A DNA stretch of 64,000 nt from contig CM055063.1 in the NCBI GenBank assembly GCA_029204045.2, forward strand, positions 44,993,345 through 45,057,344. The letters are read 5' to 3'. Below the pieces are notes generated by a model that did not search any database, was not told the origin of the DNA, and was given only the letters and a program-made list of their open reading frames with translations. The translations under genes were made by a program, and so were the position numbers. Within the stretch, counting starts at the first letter, position 1, and every line of letters starts with the position of its first letter. This DNA comes from Tillandsia leiboldiana (lineage: Eukaryota; Streptophyta; Magnoliopsida; Poales; Bromeliaceae). Shown piece after piece: positions 41,941 to 53,395 of the stretch.

Positions 41941-42403
41941 TACGCACACTTGTGCGAACCAAGGCACGACCTCTATAACCGAAAACGTGCCCAAACGAAT
42001 AAGGTTTACTTGCCCCGGTGGTCTCCCTTTCTAACCCAGAGGAGCACCACGAGACCCCATCACGACGATCTCTACAGCTATCGCAGTGTCTACGGTAAAA
42101 AGCCGGACTATGGGTACAACCATAGGGGAAGAATCCTCATTCCCACCCACACCTTGCCCATGGTGCAAAGAGAATCGGCCGACTACCTGCTATAACCTAA
42201 CACCAGAAGACCTAGAAGGTACAAGTTAGACAAACGGCTTTCCAATTACCCACGACCGACAAACGGCCGACCCACTAACAAACACCGGTGGGTTGCACTA
42301 CCACCCGTCACTGTTACAGACGACGACCCGAACGTCGGCAGAGGAAGGGGTTCGGAAAAAAAACAAAAGCCGGCGCAACGATCTGCCGTGCCAACAGCCG
42401 AAC
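41941..42403. other. Unassigned 463 bp between elements 3 and 5
   Basis: Lies between the end of element 3 and the end of the element 5 LTR. A plus-strand frame is open from 41941 to 42195 (about 84 codons), but I recognise no family in it. It may be host DNA or a fragment of another element. Its first bases, TACGC, are the candidate target duplication of element 3. Its last, CGAAC, are the candidate for element 5. Confidence 0.6.
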
Positions 42404-44976
42404 TGTCACGCCCCGGGGGATTATTTTCAGCGAAAACGAATTACAAAAGGTATGTATTTATTTTTATTGAAAACCTTCTTCCCCAGCGCGTGCCCAGACC
42501 TGCCGCATATACAGGATCACTCTACAAACGGACAGAGTCTCCCCTGTATATGCACGGCGTCACGGTTTGTACAGTGTCCAATAACGGGTAAACATTCAAT
42601 CACAACAATCCAGACATACAACCATTCACAATGCGCTGAATAAAACACACGGCCGTTTAGTTTGAAAGGATAAATCCACAATTTTTGAAACGGTGCCCAC
42701 CCGGCACCCATATTTTGAAAACCCTTTTCAAAAGCAACATAAACTCAGGGGTTTTGGAAAACAGTGCCCACACGACACTTAGGTTTTGAAATCCATTTTC
42801 GCAAACCATAAATCCACAAGGTTTTGAAAACGGTGCCCACACGACACCCGAGTTTTTGAAATAATAGTTTTCGCAATCTTTTCTTTTGTTTGCTCTTTTA
42901 TTTTCCAAAGCGGCCCACAGAGATGTAAAGAAAACTAAACAATTTATTTGTCACCATACCGACATCCACACCGACCCCACGAGGGCATCGAGAACCATCC
43001 ACAGTCTACAAATAATAAATGGAATGCGAAAGAAAGGGATAAAGTACTGTTCAGGTCTCCAGGGATCCAGAACCCCTTGCCGCGGCCTCACCGTCGCCTA
43101 ACTCTCCCCCCTGTAGGACCCTGTCGCAAAGTGGGAAGTCAGCGACTAAACAAAAATGATAATAGCGAGCAGGTAAAGAAAACGTCCAACCGTAGCCTAT
43201 CCGGAGCAACCACCCTCGCAAGAGAAAAGTAAAATCAAACACCTGTAAACCTGCACTACCAATACCCGATCCCGTCGGACAACTAAACGGACGGATCACA
43301 CCGCGCCCAAGTCGGACAACTAAACCGAATGGGTCGCACCGCTCCCACGTCGGACAACTAAACCGACGGGTCGCACCGCTCACACCTTGGCGCATCCAAG
43401 CCCCACAACTAAAGAGGCCCCACTCTGTCCTGTGGGTATACACAGGGTCATGGACCACTTTTCCGAAAAAGCAAACCCTTTGCGGTGGCCAAACCGCGGG
43501 TGCGCGTGCTGCAGCCTCGAGCAAAACAATCACAATACCAACAATACTCGAGGAGAAAATATAACCGTTATCATGTTAGCAATAGGATATATAATCAAGA
43601 TTAAAAACTATAACCGCTAACCCGGTAGCAACATGGTATGTAATCAAGAGTAAACTATCACCGCTATCTTGGTAGCAACATTCTATGTGATCAAGAGTAG
43701 AACTATAACATGTGTAATCCTAAGTACAACTATAACATGTGTACTCGAGAGTAAAACAATAGCACGTGTAATCAAGAGTAAAACGATCGCCGGAATCCGA
43801 CGCTACACACCACAGTAAAACCCACTAGTCACTTGTAGCGTTCAACGCTCGACTCCCCCGCGTCCCGGCACGCTCCCCGAAACTACAAAAAGGATCCCCG
43901 GGCGGAGAAGTCAAAACCCACTAAACGCGACCCAAAGAAGAGCCCCAAACACCGACCGGCTCCCGTCTCGGAACGGCCCTCGGCTCCGACGACGGCGACA
44001 AAACCCCTGCGCCGCCATGCTGCCCGCGCGGCGCCTCGCATGGCGCCCAGCCCGCGCGGTGCACAGCCTGCATGCGCGGGCTGCCCCGCGCGGCGCCCCT
44101 GCATGCGGGCGGCCCCGCGCGGCGCCCCTGCATGCGGGCGGCCCCGCGCGGCGCCCCTTGCATGCGGGCGGCCCTGCGCGGCGCTCAGCCCGCTCGGGGG
44201 AGCTGCCCGCAGGCTCGGGCAGCCCCGCGCGGCCTCAAGCTCGCGCGGGTGCCCTGCCGGCTGGTGGGTCGTCCCTCCTTCACCTCCGAGGGCAGCAGAT
44301 GCTCATCTCCGAAACCCTCCAAGAACCCCCTCCCTTCCTTTCCTCGAACAAGAAACGAAAAGGGGAAACGAACGTCCTTACCTCGGTTTCGTCAGCTAGG
44401 GTTCCACGAGGGTGATCGTGCCGTTCTTGCGTCCCTGGTCTCCAAGGGTGTGCGGACGTTCGTCCTTTCCTCGATCGCGCCTCCTTGGTTTGCCACGCCG
44501 ACCGATGGGAAGAAGAAAGAAATGGGGAGGGAGGAAGACGGCTCCTCGCCCGCGCTCAGGAAACTGTCTATCAAGGGTGCGAGAAGTGGGAATCCTGAAC
44601 CCTAACCCCAAACCACAGGATAAGTCAATCGGTCCCAAGAGAAATGAGTGGGACATAACCCCAAACCTCAAATAGGTAAATTAGGGCACTTGGTCACAAA
44701 CCAGGGTCCGGTCCGCCTCGAAAATCGTGTTAGTCGCCTGGACTGCCGTCAGTCTTCTGGAATTTATTCTGGGAGATTCCAGGGTCGGAATTCAGAACCG
44801 ATCGCGCCGCCGTTCTCCGTTTCGCGAGCTTTATTGCCTAAAAATACCCGCGAGGCCCGACAGTCTGCCCAGAAACAAGGAATTAAAAACCACCTTTCAG
44901 ACCCTTTAAGCGGACCGCGGTGTGATTAAATTTAAAATAAAAGGATCCGGGTTCCCTGAAACCCGCAGATATTACA
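42404..44976 (-). repeat. Element 5, 3' LTR (2573 bp)
   Basis: On the minus strand begins TGTAATATCTGCGGG at 44976 and ends CCCCGGGGCGTGACA at 42404. Near its end it has GGGAGACTCTGTCCGTTTG and TGTATATGC phrases also seen near the end of the element 7 LTR (62110-62160), so the two families are related. A GC-rich tandem repeat lies at 44083-44190. The second LTR is outside the window, so no age estimate is possible. Confidence 0.85.
44083..44190 (-). repeat. 29-bp GC-rich tandem repeat in element 5 LTR
   Basis: Unit (plus strand) CCCCGCGCGGCGCCCCTGCA followed by TGCGGGCGG; two exact copies, a 30-bp third and a decayed fourth. The sequence around it (43990-44260) is GC-rich with further partial copies. 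Open frames here (Ala/Gly/Arg-rich) are by-products. Confidence 0.88.
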
Positions 44977-45014
44977 CCACTTACCTCTTGAAACGAGTTT
45001 CGTCCTCGAAACTC
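44977..45014 (-). other. PPT-side hairpin and purine tract, element 5
   Basis: Minus strand GAGTTTCG-AGGA-CGAAACTC (45014-44995), 8-bp arms, then CGTTTCAAGAGGTAAGTGG up to the LTR. The hairpin begins within the pol stop codon. The outer G-C pair replaces A-T of element 1. The purine tract is weaker than in the other elements. Confidence 0.75.
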
Positions 45015-48000
45015 AACCCTGGGTTGCGGTGAAAAGATCGGGGTAGCTATCCCTCATTTTTGGCTCCAGCTCCCACGTCCCTTCTCGTTCCTCCTGGTTG
45101 CTCTAGAGCACCTTCACGTAGGGGATGACTCGGTTCTGCAGCGCTTTGTTTTCTCTTGCTAGGATACGCACGGGGGTTTCCTCGAAGCTTAGGTCCTCCT
45201 TGAGCTCGAGCGTGGAGACGTCCAACACGTTTGACGGGTCGGAAAGGTATTTCCGGAGCGTGGACACGTGGAAAACGTTGTGGACTCCGTCGAGGTTAGG
45301 CGGTAGGGCAAGGCGGTACGCCACTGGGCCAATGCGCTCCAAGATCTCAAATGGCCCCACGAACCGTGGGCTCAACTTGCCCTTCAGCCCGAAACGCCTG
45401 ATCCCTCTGGATGGCGAGACCCGTAAGAACACGTGTTCTCCCACTTGGAATTCCAAATCGCGGCGCCGCCGATCTGCGTAGCTCTTCTGTCTGCTTTGGG
45501 CGGTCAATAGACGCTGCCTGATGAGGCGTACCTTTTCTTCAATTTCTTCCACTAAGTCGGGTCCCAAGAATTTCCGTTCTCCCAAGTCATCCCAACAGAT
45601 CGGGGACCGGCAGCGTCTCCCGTATAAGGCTGAGTAAGGCGCCATCTGAATGCTGGCCTGGTAGCTGTTGTTGTAGGCGAATTCCACGAGGGGTAAATAG
45701 TGTGACCAACCGGCTCCCCAGTCAAGTACGCAGGCGCGAAGTAGGTCCTCGAGGGTCTGAATCACTCGCTCCGACTGTCCGTCCATCTGAGGGTGGAAGG
45801 CTGTGCTGAAATGTAGCTTGGTCCCCAGGGCCTGCTGTAAGCTCTGCCAAAACTTCGAGACGAAGCGGGTGTCTCTGTCCGAGGTGATCGACACCGGCAC
45901 TCCATGTAGTCTCACTATCTCGCTGAGGTAAACTTGGGCCAACCGTTCTCTGGTCCAGGTTGTATGGATGGGCAGGAAATGTGCTGACTTGGTTAGCCGA
46001 TCGACGATGACTCAAATTGCGTCGTGCCCCTGCTGTGAACGTGGAAATCCCATGACGAAGTCCATGGTGATCTGATCCCACTTCCACTCCGGCACCGGTA
46101 GGGGCTGCAGCTTTCCCGCCGGCCGCTGATGCTCTGCTTTTATCTGTTGACATACCAGGCAATGAGCCACATATCGTGTCACATCCCCCTTCAGCTTGGG
46201 CCACCAGAAGGTCTGCTTGAGGTCCCTGTACATCTTCGTGCCCCCTGGGTGCGCCGCATAAGGAGCGCGGTGTGCCTCCGCCAGAATTTCCTTCTTCAAT
46301 TCCGGCGAATCTGGTACGCAGAAACGCCCGCGGAACCGCATGATGCCGTTACCTCCCACTGCAAAGTCGTTCTCCTGGTCTGGGTGGATCTTGTCTCGCA
46401 CGAGCTGTAAGTGCGGGTCCGTCAGTTGTCCTTCTCGGATTTTCTCGAAAAGCGTCGGCTTGACCACCAACGCTGTCAGTTGTGCAACTGTGCCCGCTGG
46501 TACCACCTCCAACCTCAGTCGAGAGAATTCCGCGATCAAGGTGCTCTGCTCAGTTATCGCGCGTGCCGACGCCTCTTCCGGTTGCCCCTTTCTGCTCAAA
46601 GCGTCCGCCACCACGTTTGCCTTCCCGGGGTGGTATTGAATTGTTAGATCGTAATCCTTCAATAACTCAAGCCACCGCCTCTGCCGCAAATTTAGCTCCT
46701 TTTGGGTGAACAGATACTTAAGACTTTGGTGGTCCGAAAAGACGTTACAGTGGACACCGAAGAGATAGTGTCTCCATAACTTTAGAACAAAGACCACTGC
46801 AGCCAGTTCCAAATCATGTATCGGGTAATTCCTTTCGTAGTCCTTCAATTGTCTGGAAGCATAGGCTATCACTTTCCCCTGTTGCATCAATACACCCCCA
46901 AGGCCGATCCTCGATGCGTCGCAGTACACTTCATAGTCCTCCCCGGGTATTGGTAGTACAAGAATCGGGGCCCTGGTCAGCCTTCTTTTTACTTCCTCAA
47001 AGCTCTCCTGGCATTTAGCTGTCCATATGAACTTCTCCCCTTTTCTGGTCAACCGGTTCAAAGGGGTAGCAATTTTCGCGAAATCTTCGATGAAGCGTCT
47101 GTAATATCCTGCCAGGCCCAGGAAACTGCGGATCTCCGTCACTGTCGTCGGCGGCTGCCAGTCAATCACCGATTCCACCTTCTTGGGGTCCACGGTGATT
47201 CCTTTCGCCGAAATCACGTGCCCTAGGAACCCCACCTCGCGTAGCCAGAATTCGCACTTTTTGAGCTTAGCGAACAGCTTCGGCTCCCTGAGGGTTTGGA
47301 GAATCGTTCGCAAATGGTCCTCGTGCTCCTCGTCGGTGTGTGAGTAGATCAGTATGTCGTCGATGAAGACCACTACGAACCGGTCTAGGAATGGTCTGAA
47401 TATCCGGTTCATCATATCCATAAAGACCGCGGGGGCATTCGTAAGCCCGAACGGCATAACCGTGAACTCATAGTGGCCGTACTGGGTTCGGAAGGCGGTC
47501 CTCGAAATGTCTTCATTCCGAACCTGTAGCTGATGGTAGCCCGATTGTAGGTCAATTTTTTGAGAACACCGTTGGCAACTGGTCGAAGAGGTCGTCTATT
47601 CTGGGCAGGGGGTACTTATTCTTCACTGTAACCTTGTTTATTCCCCTGTAGTCGATGCAGAGACGCAGGCTTCCGTCTTTCTTCCGTACAAAGAGTACTG
47701 GTGCGCCCCAAGGTGACACACTCGGTCTGATAAACCCTTTGTCCAAGAGGTCCTCCAGTTGCGCCTTAAGCTCCTTCAACTTCGCGAAGGCCATTCGGTA
47801 GGGCGCCTTCGTGATCGGTTGAGTACCCGGTAAGAGTTCGATAGGGAACACCACCTCTCGTTCAGGGGGTATCCCGGGCAGTTCCGTTGGAAAGACATCG
47901 GGAAAATCCCTCACCACTGGGATGTCTGAAGGTGTCGCCGAGGGTCGGGTAACCAAATCCACCGATGCCAAGTAGGCCACACACCCACCCTCCACCAATC

Positions 48001-48251
48001 TTCTAGCCCGTGTTGATGAGATGATTGCTGGGAAGGAAATGCTCTTACACGCCAGGTACATATTCTCAGGGAAGCTCGGTTCTTGTAATTGCACCATCCG
48101 CTTCTCACAATCGATGAGCACTTGGTACATTGAGAGCCAATCCATGCCCAACACTACGTCATACTCCTTCAGGGGGATTACCACCAAGTCCCCAGGGCAA
48201 GCCAGTCGTCCTAGATTGATCAGGCGGCTACAAAGCTGACCGCCTCCAACA

Positions 48252-48267
48252 CCCCCCCCCCCCCCCC
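48252..48267 (-). repeat. Poly-C/poly-G run at the element 5 protease frameshift
   Basis: Sixteen C on the plus strand. The upstream frame ends about 20 codons later and the downstream frame is open straight through, so the run is the break point. Length may be a sequencing uncertainty. Confidence 0.8.
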
Positions 48268-48718
48268 GCCGTTTGGACCGTCAAACGATTTTGGAGGGGC
48301 ACCACCCCAAGACCATGCACAAAAACGAAATCACTAGAAATGAAAGAGTGTGTTGCTCCGGTATCAAAAAGAGTTCTAGCGCGGGTGTTTGAAACAGAAG
48401 TAATACCTGCAAGGGCGCCCTCCGGCGGATCCGCCTCTTGGCGGGTCATCGAGAAAACCCGCCCGCCAGGTTGTGGCTGCCTATCCTCTTCTCGCCGTGG
48501 CGCAGGGGATCTAGAGGTCGACCCCACAGGAGCCTTTCCCCGCCCCGACAGTTGTGGCGAGGGTGTAGAAGCTGCTGAGGACGAAGATCCCCCGGCTAAG
48601 GGGCAGTTGCGGCGAAAGTGCCCCGGTTTGCCGCATCGGAAGCAATAGTCTCCCCTTTGGGGGCAATCTCCCGCTCGGTGTCCTCCCCCACAAATAACGC
48701 AAGGCCTGTCTCCTGTCC

Positions 48719-48723
48719 TCGGC
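48719..48723 (+). other. Target-site duplication TCGGC, left (element 6)
   Basis: TCGGC directly before TGTCACG; repeated at 59217-59221. Confidence 0.95.
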
Positions 48724-51700
48724 TGTCACGCCCCGGCGTCGAAACTGCGACCCGGGCTCGCCAACAGATCCGCCGCCCATACGGGAAGCCCCGTATAGAC
48801 GAAGCGACTAACCTGCAAAAGATCAACTATGCTATACAGATATCAGAGCTGAAAGAAAACTGCTAGAAATAAAACAATATACAACCCAAGACCTCACCAA
48901 AATACAACAGTCTCACGAGCAGTAGAAAATAAATACAACTCTATACCTCACTACAAAGTTCTCTCAACATGAACTCTCAAAAGTAATAAGGGTACATCTA
49001 CTCTCTGGACGATGACTGGTAGGGAACTATCTCGCGACTCCCTTACCTCGATCAGAAGAAGCAGCAACAGGTGCGGCAGGAACTGGAGCAGAAGAAGAAG
49101 TCCCTGGGGAAAAACACCACGACGGGTGTGAGAACTACGTCCCAAGTAGTTCTCAGTGGGTGCCGCCAACAAGCCCGACGGTCTGCCCACTAAGTCTACT
49201 AGAGGCATAAAGTAACAATATAATACTAAAATGAAATGGCTGGAAAAGTAACTCTACCGCTACTATGCCTCTATCTAGATGCTCAAGAAAAAGGAACAGA
49301 TGGAACATGATGCATCTACTAATACCCACAGTAAACTCACCAAATCTAAACTGACTGCCTCAAGGGTCCAGTCAAACCTGCGCCCACCTACTGCCGCACA
49401 TCCTCAACAGGACGGGTCTACCGTAGGGTGTCCGTGACTGCCACTAACTGGTCCAGTCAGAGGGACGGCGTCGACAAGTCGCGATAGCAAGTAACAGGCC
49501 CAACTCCGGAATGGCTCTCGAGGGGAGCGACCCCACCGAGGAAAGTATCCGCGTATCTCTGTCGAGCTCAAATATGGCTCATGCAGGCTATAGTCCAAAC
49601 CACGATCAACAAGATCGACCAACAACACCAACTCTCAACCACAGGTTGGAAAACCACACAGCTGGGGCCACCGTCCACCAGACGGCTCCCACAACAGAAC
49701 ACCAAACTCACAGGAAAGACCGACACCATAAGGGTTTGGAAACCTGATAGACCGGTGCTAAGAACCCTATCAAACAAGAACAGACTCTAGTCTCCGCCTA
49801 TCGAAGTTCCCGATCCCCTTATAGTTCGGGAAAGCAAAACCTCGGCACGACACGCAGAAAACACCAACAGGGCCCGAAAGTCCTGGGAGACCTACACCTA
49901 CAACCCTATCAAACAAGAACAGGTTCCAGGCTCGGCCCCCGTGGCTTTCGTCCCGACAAAGGAACGGCCCCTAGAACCCAGATCACTCGAATCCTTTCGA
50001 GTGGGGAGATTTACAAGAAAAGGTGACATTTGTTATTGAAGATCATTTGATCTAGAAGAAATCCATATTTAATGATTTTAGTTCTCTTTAGAAAAATAGT
50101 TAGAAAAATAAGTGTTTTACCCAAGCCCCGAAGGGCTGATGCCTTTGTCCAATCAAACAAGAACAGACTCCAGCGGCCCTTCGATGCTTGGAAGAAAACA
50201 TTGGTAGACTAAAAATCATGTGTATGTCGAAAAGGGTTCTGGGTTCTAGGTCCGGCTATCACTAGAAAACCACCGCCACTAACACAGTGGCGACAACCCC
50301 AACAGGGGAAAACCAGATCTCCCGGGTCCACCGTTTACCCCAAACGGTTCCCGGTACAGACAAGCGAACCACTGCATCTACCAGACTCCACTCTGCTCCC
50401 AAGCACGAGTGCAAATGCATCCCACACTAAAGAAGTCCCGACCGCTCGGCCCACTACCCGGGCGAGGATAACACTAAGTCCAGGAATGAAACATAAAGTG
50501 TGGATGTCTAAACATAAATAACCCTAGCCCAAGTGAGGGTTTTCTACTGGTCTGGTTACACATGCAACATATGACGGGGGTGCTAGGTCAGGTTCAACAT
50601 AACAAATATTTAACATGATAGTAGGAAGCAAGAGATCACAATATCGACAGATAAAACAAGGAACAACAATTCCTACACTCTAGCATTCTACCCAAGTCCA
50701 ATCACTATCATGCATGATTCTATATCAATAGAATTAGAGTACAGTCCATAGATCTTGAAAGCAAGCCACCCACCTGAAAACGCTAACTGTCCGGAGTCGT
50801 ACAGCTGAGAAAACGAGGAAAAATAACAACTCTATGTCCAACAGGTCCAGCACAGTCCACAATCCCTCCTGGGTACAACATAAGGCTACAGTTATACTTT
50901 AATTCCAAAATCTGCCAAGAATTACAACACTAAAAATACAGCCGCAAAGATGCGATTATTTCACCTGCTAAATTTGCTCGAAAAATTCCAAATAAAATAT
51001 TGCTGTGATCCTCGTGTCGATAGCTTCGAAACAAGTACCTGCACGCTCAATTCCGAGCACCGTAGGCCAAGTTACAAATTCCATAGTATCGGTGCGCGAA
51101 ATCCCAAAACCATCCAACTGTAAACTCTTGTACAGATAAAAGGAAAAGTGTATACCTTCGGGAAAGTCTCCAAAAATTCCAAGAAAAATCCACGATAATC
51201 CTCGCGTCGAGTAGATGAAAAAAGTCTATAAGCACGTCTTGATCCGAGACTCGTGCGCGGAGATCTCCTCAAAAGAAGGTGCTGCCCTCACCAAAATCTC
51301 ACAGCAAAAAGGGTCCCAATGAGCATGAGAAAACACCTCGAAAAACGTGAAATATGAAAATATGCGAGAAACCCAAAATCGTAGCCTCACCTGTTACGAA
51401 TCCAGCAGCGAAGAAATCGCCCGAAAATATGGTCGGAGTAGGTCGGGGGAGCTCGTACACCGAAGAGCGACGGAAGAAACACCGAAGAAAGAGCGTCGCG
51501 CCGCGCAAAGAAAATGAGAATCTCGAAAAGCGTGCCCCAAAAAATCCCCAAACTCTGTAGATGGAAGCTTCACAGAGTGAGGATCAACTTTAGTAAAGGG
51601 CTCTTGGCGGTTTGAAGCTCGGAAGTGCAAAAAGGTTGAAGAAGAAGAGGGCTCGGGCTTTAAATAGGCCCCAAAAAGACAATTGAAGAAATCCCCAAAA

Positions 51701-52670
51701 GGTCCCCACTTTCGGGCGCACCCGAAGTTTCGGGCGCCCGAATCCGGGCGCAGAGGCGGGTTACTGTAGCCGCTCGGAAAAATTTGGTGCCGCCACGTCA
51801 CCCGCACAGCAAACAGCTGTGCGGGGCGCGCCGGAGTGGCCACGTGGCACTCCCGGTGAACGACACGTACAGCAAACAGCTGTGCGGGGCGCGTGTGGTG
51901 CCGCCGCGTGGCACCTACCCGGTCAAACCGGGTAGGTGGCGCCCGCCAGTGGCAGGGCGACACGTGGCCCTGCCACTGTCGCGGTCACACGTGCGGGCAG
52001 GCGCCGCACTGGCCGCCTGCCACGCACACGACCCGAGGCGCCCGACCGCGACCCGGTGCACCGCGCCTCGTGAGCCCGCGAATGGCGTGACGACACGTGT
52101 CCTGTGCACCCGGTCCACGCACCCAATTCAGGTTCCGTGGACCGCGCCGCGTGCACCGACCAACCGGGGGATGCCACGTGTCCCCCCGCCCCGGTCCATG
52201 CATCGCCGCGCAAAAACTGTGGACCGCGCCTCACGAGCCCGCCAATCAGGCGGCGCCACGTGTCCATGCGCCGGGTCCGTGCACCCAGCCGCTCCCCTCT
52301 GTGGACCGAGCGCTGCGGACCGGCCTAATCACAAGCCGCCACGTGGCAGCCGGCGGTCCACGGCCCCTCCCATGCACCGAAATTCAGCGAAAACTTCCGG
52401 GGGTCCGTTTTTGGGCATCCGGACTCCAAATTTAACAAGAAAACAGCCGTTTTCAAGCGTTTTTCCGCGCTGAATCCAAATCCAACCTCTGTTTGGCCCA
52501 AAACAAAACCGAAACTTTGGCAAATGCAGCCGAAGGCCAATCCGGCTTTAGATATCACACAGGGTCCATCTGTGGCATCCCTTTGATGCACTATGGACCA
52601 GATACACCAACACTAGGTGTTCTACACCACGGTTCATGGGAGAAGCCACACGGGGATCAGGGTCACCACA
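48724..52670 (-). repeat. Element 6, 3' LTR (3947 bp)
   Basis: On the minus strand begins TGTGGTGACCC at 52670 and ends CCGGGGCGTGACA. U3 (52670 to about 51670) has several CACGTG modules, a repeated CCGCACAGCAAACAGCTGTGCGG hairpin-like unit near 51800 and 51870 and the palindrome at 51728. TATTTAAAG lies at about 51660-51668. Donor-like CAGGTACTTGTTTCGA near 51027-51042 and acceptor-like TTTTTCCCCAG near 49107. No gene found in the rest. Confidence 0.95.
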
Positions 52671-53395
52671 TCCTCCCCCACTAAAAGAAAGTTTCGTCCC
52701 CGAAACAAAAACACACCACAATAACAAAACCAAAACGATCAACACAACCAAGAACGCAACACTAAACTAAAAAGGAAGATACGGCTCCACCAGTAGGAAA
52801 GTCATCAACCCCAACCCTCGATTTAAAAACAGCTGAAATTCGCGAAAAGTCTAAAAATTTCAAAAAATCAGTGCCTTCGCCCTAATCAAACAAGAACAGG
52901 TTCGGGCACTGTCTCCATTTCTGGAGCAATCCTTCGAAATCTTTGTCCTGTTCGTAAATTTCAGTACAAAGGCGAGAAAAGGGAGAGAAGTGTTGGTGTC
53001 GTTCCTGCTGTGGCAACAAAAAGAAAGCTACCACTAACGAGACTCCTAAGGACACAACCCCTAGTCCTAAACGTCACAACAGCTCCTATAGTGGCGTCTG
53101 TCCAAAGCCGCTGAAGCTGCTGCTGCTGGAAGGATACGCCGACAATCCGAGAAAAGGAACTCCTCCAGTCCAACTCGTAGAAGGATAACTGCTCTCATTC
53201 CATTGTCAGTCGTTGCACTAAACCGCACCAACCAGTCCAACATGTGTGCTCAGTCCAAATCCTGGAGCTGTCCTTGAATCGTCACATCAGCCGGTGAAGT
53301 CCCAAGTCTCAACTGCACTGATCATACACCGCGAACCTCCTCTACTCGTAGGATACTGGGAAGAATCCAATTGCTAAAACATGTAGCATACAATC
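52671..53395 (-). mobile_element. Element 6, 3' non-coding interior with hairpin and PPT
   Basis: No coding similarity seen. It ends on the minus strand with GTTTCG-GGGA-CGAAAC (52691-52706; 6-bp arms) and TAGTGGGGGAGGA (52671-52683) abutting the LTR. Confidence 0.8.

Larger units (their letters stand above)
45013..48723 (-). pseudogene. pol: gag end and pol of element 5 (protease to chromodomain)
   Basis: In minus-strand order: zinc knuckles CVICGGGHRAGDC and CFRCGKPGHFRRNC (48720-48600); protease LFDTGATHSFIS (about 48375-48338); a 16-base poly-G run (48267-48252) where the frame shifts; GMDWL; reverse transcriptase GAPVLFVRKKDGSLRLCIDYRG; a six-A run (47561-47556) with a one-base shift; then MPFGLTNAPAVFMD, the catalytic VVFIDDILIYS and FLGLAGYYRRF. 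RNase H (YCDASRIGLGG), the integrase zinc site (HPGGTKM, CLVCQQIKAEH) and the integrase core (TSDRDTRF) follow. TGA at 46012-46014 falls in the core after GHDAI, where family members have Trp. TAG at 45103-45105 replaces Trp of the chromodomain (after VKVL), and the normal end is the TGA at 45013. The chromodomain tail suggests Tekay/Del. Confidence 0.93.

Noticed and set aside
41941..42195. Host protein-coding exon
   Set aside because: Under 90 codons, no recognised domain, no clear splice sites; open by chance remains likely.
51784..52473. ORF of 229 codons in the element 6 LTR, repeated at 58441-59019
   Set aside because: Same cause: GC-rich U3. The two LTR copies do not keep the same frame and the product is low-complexity.
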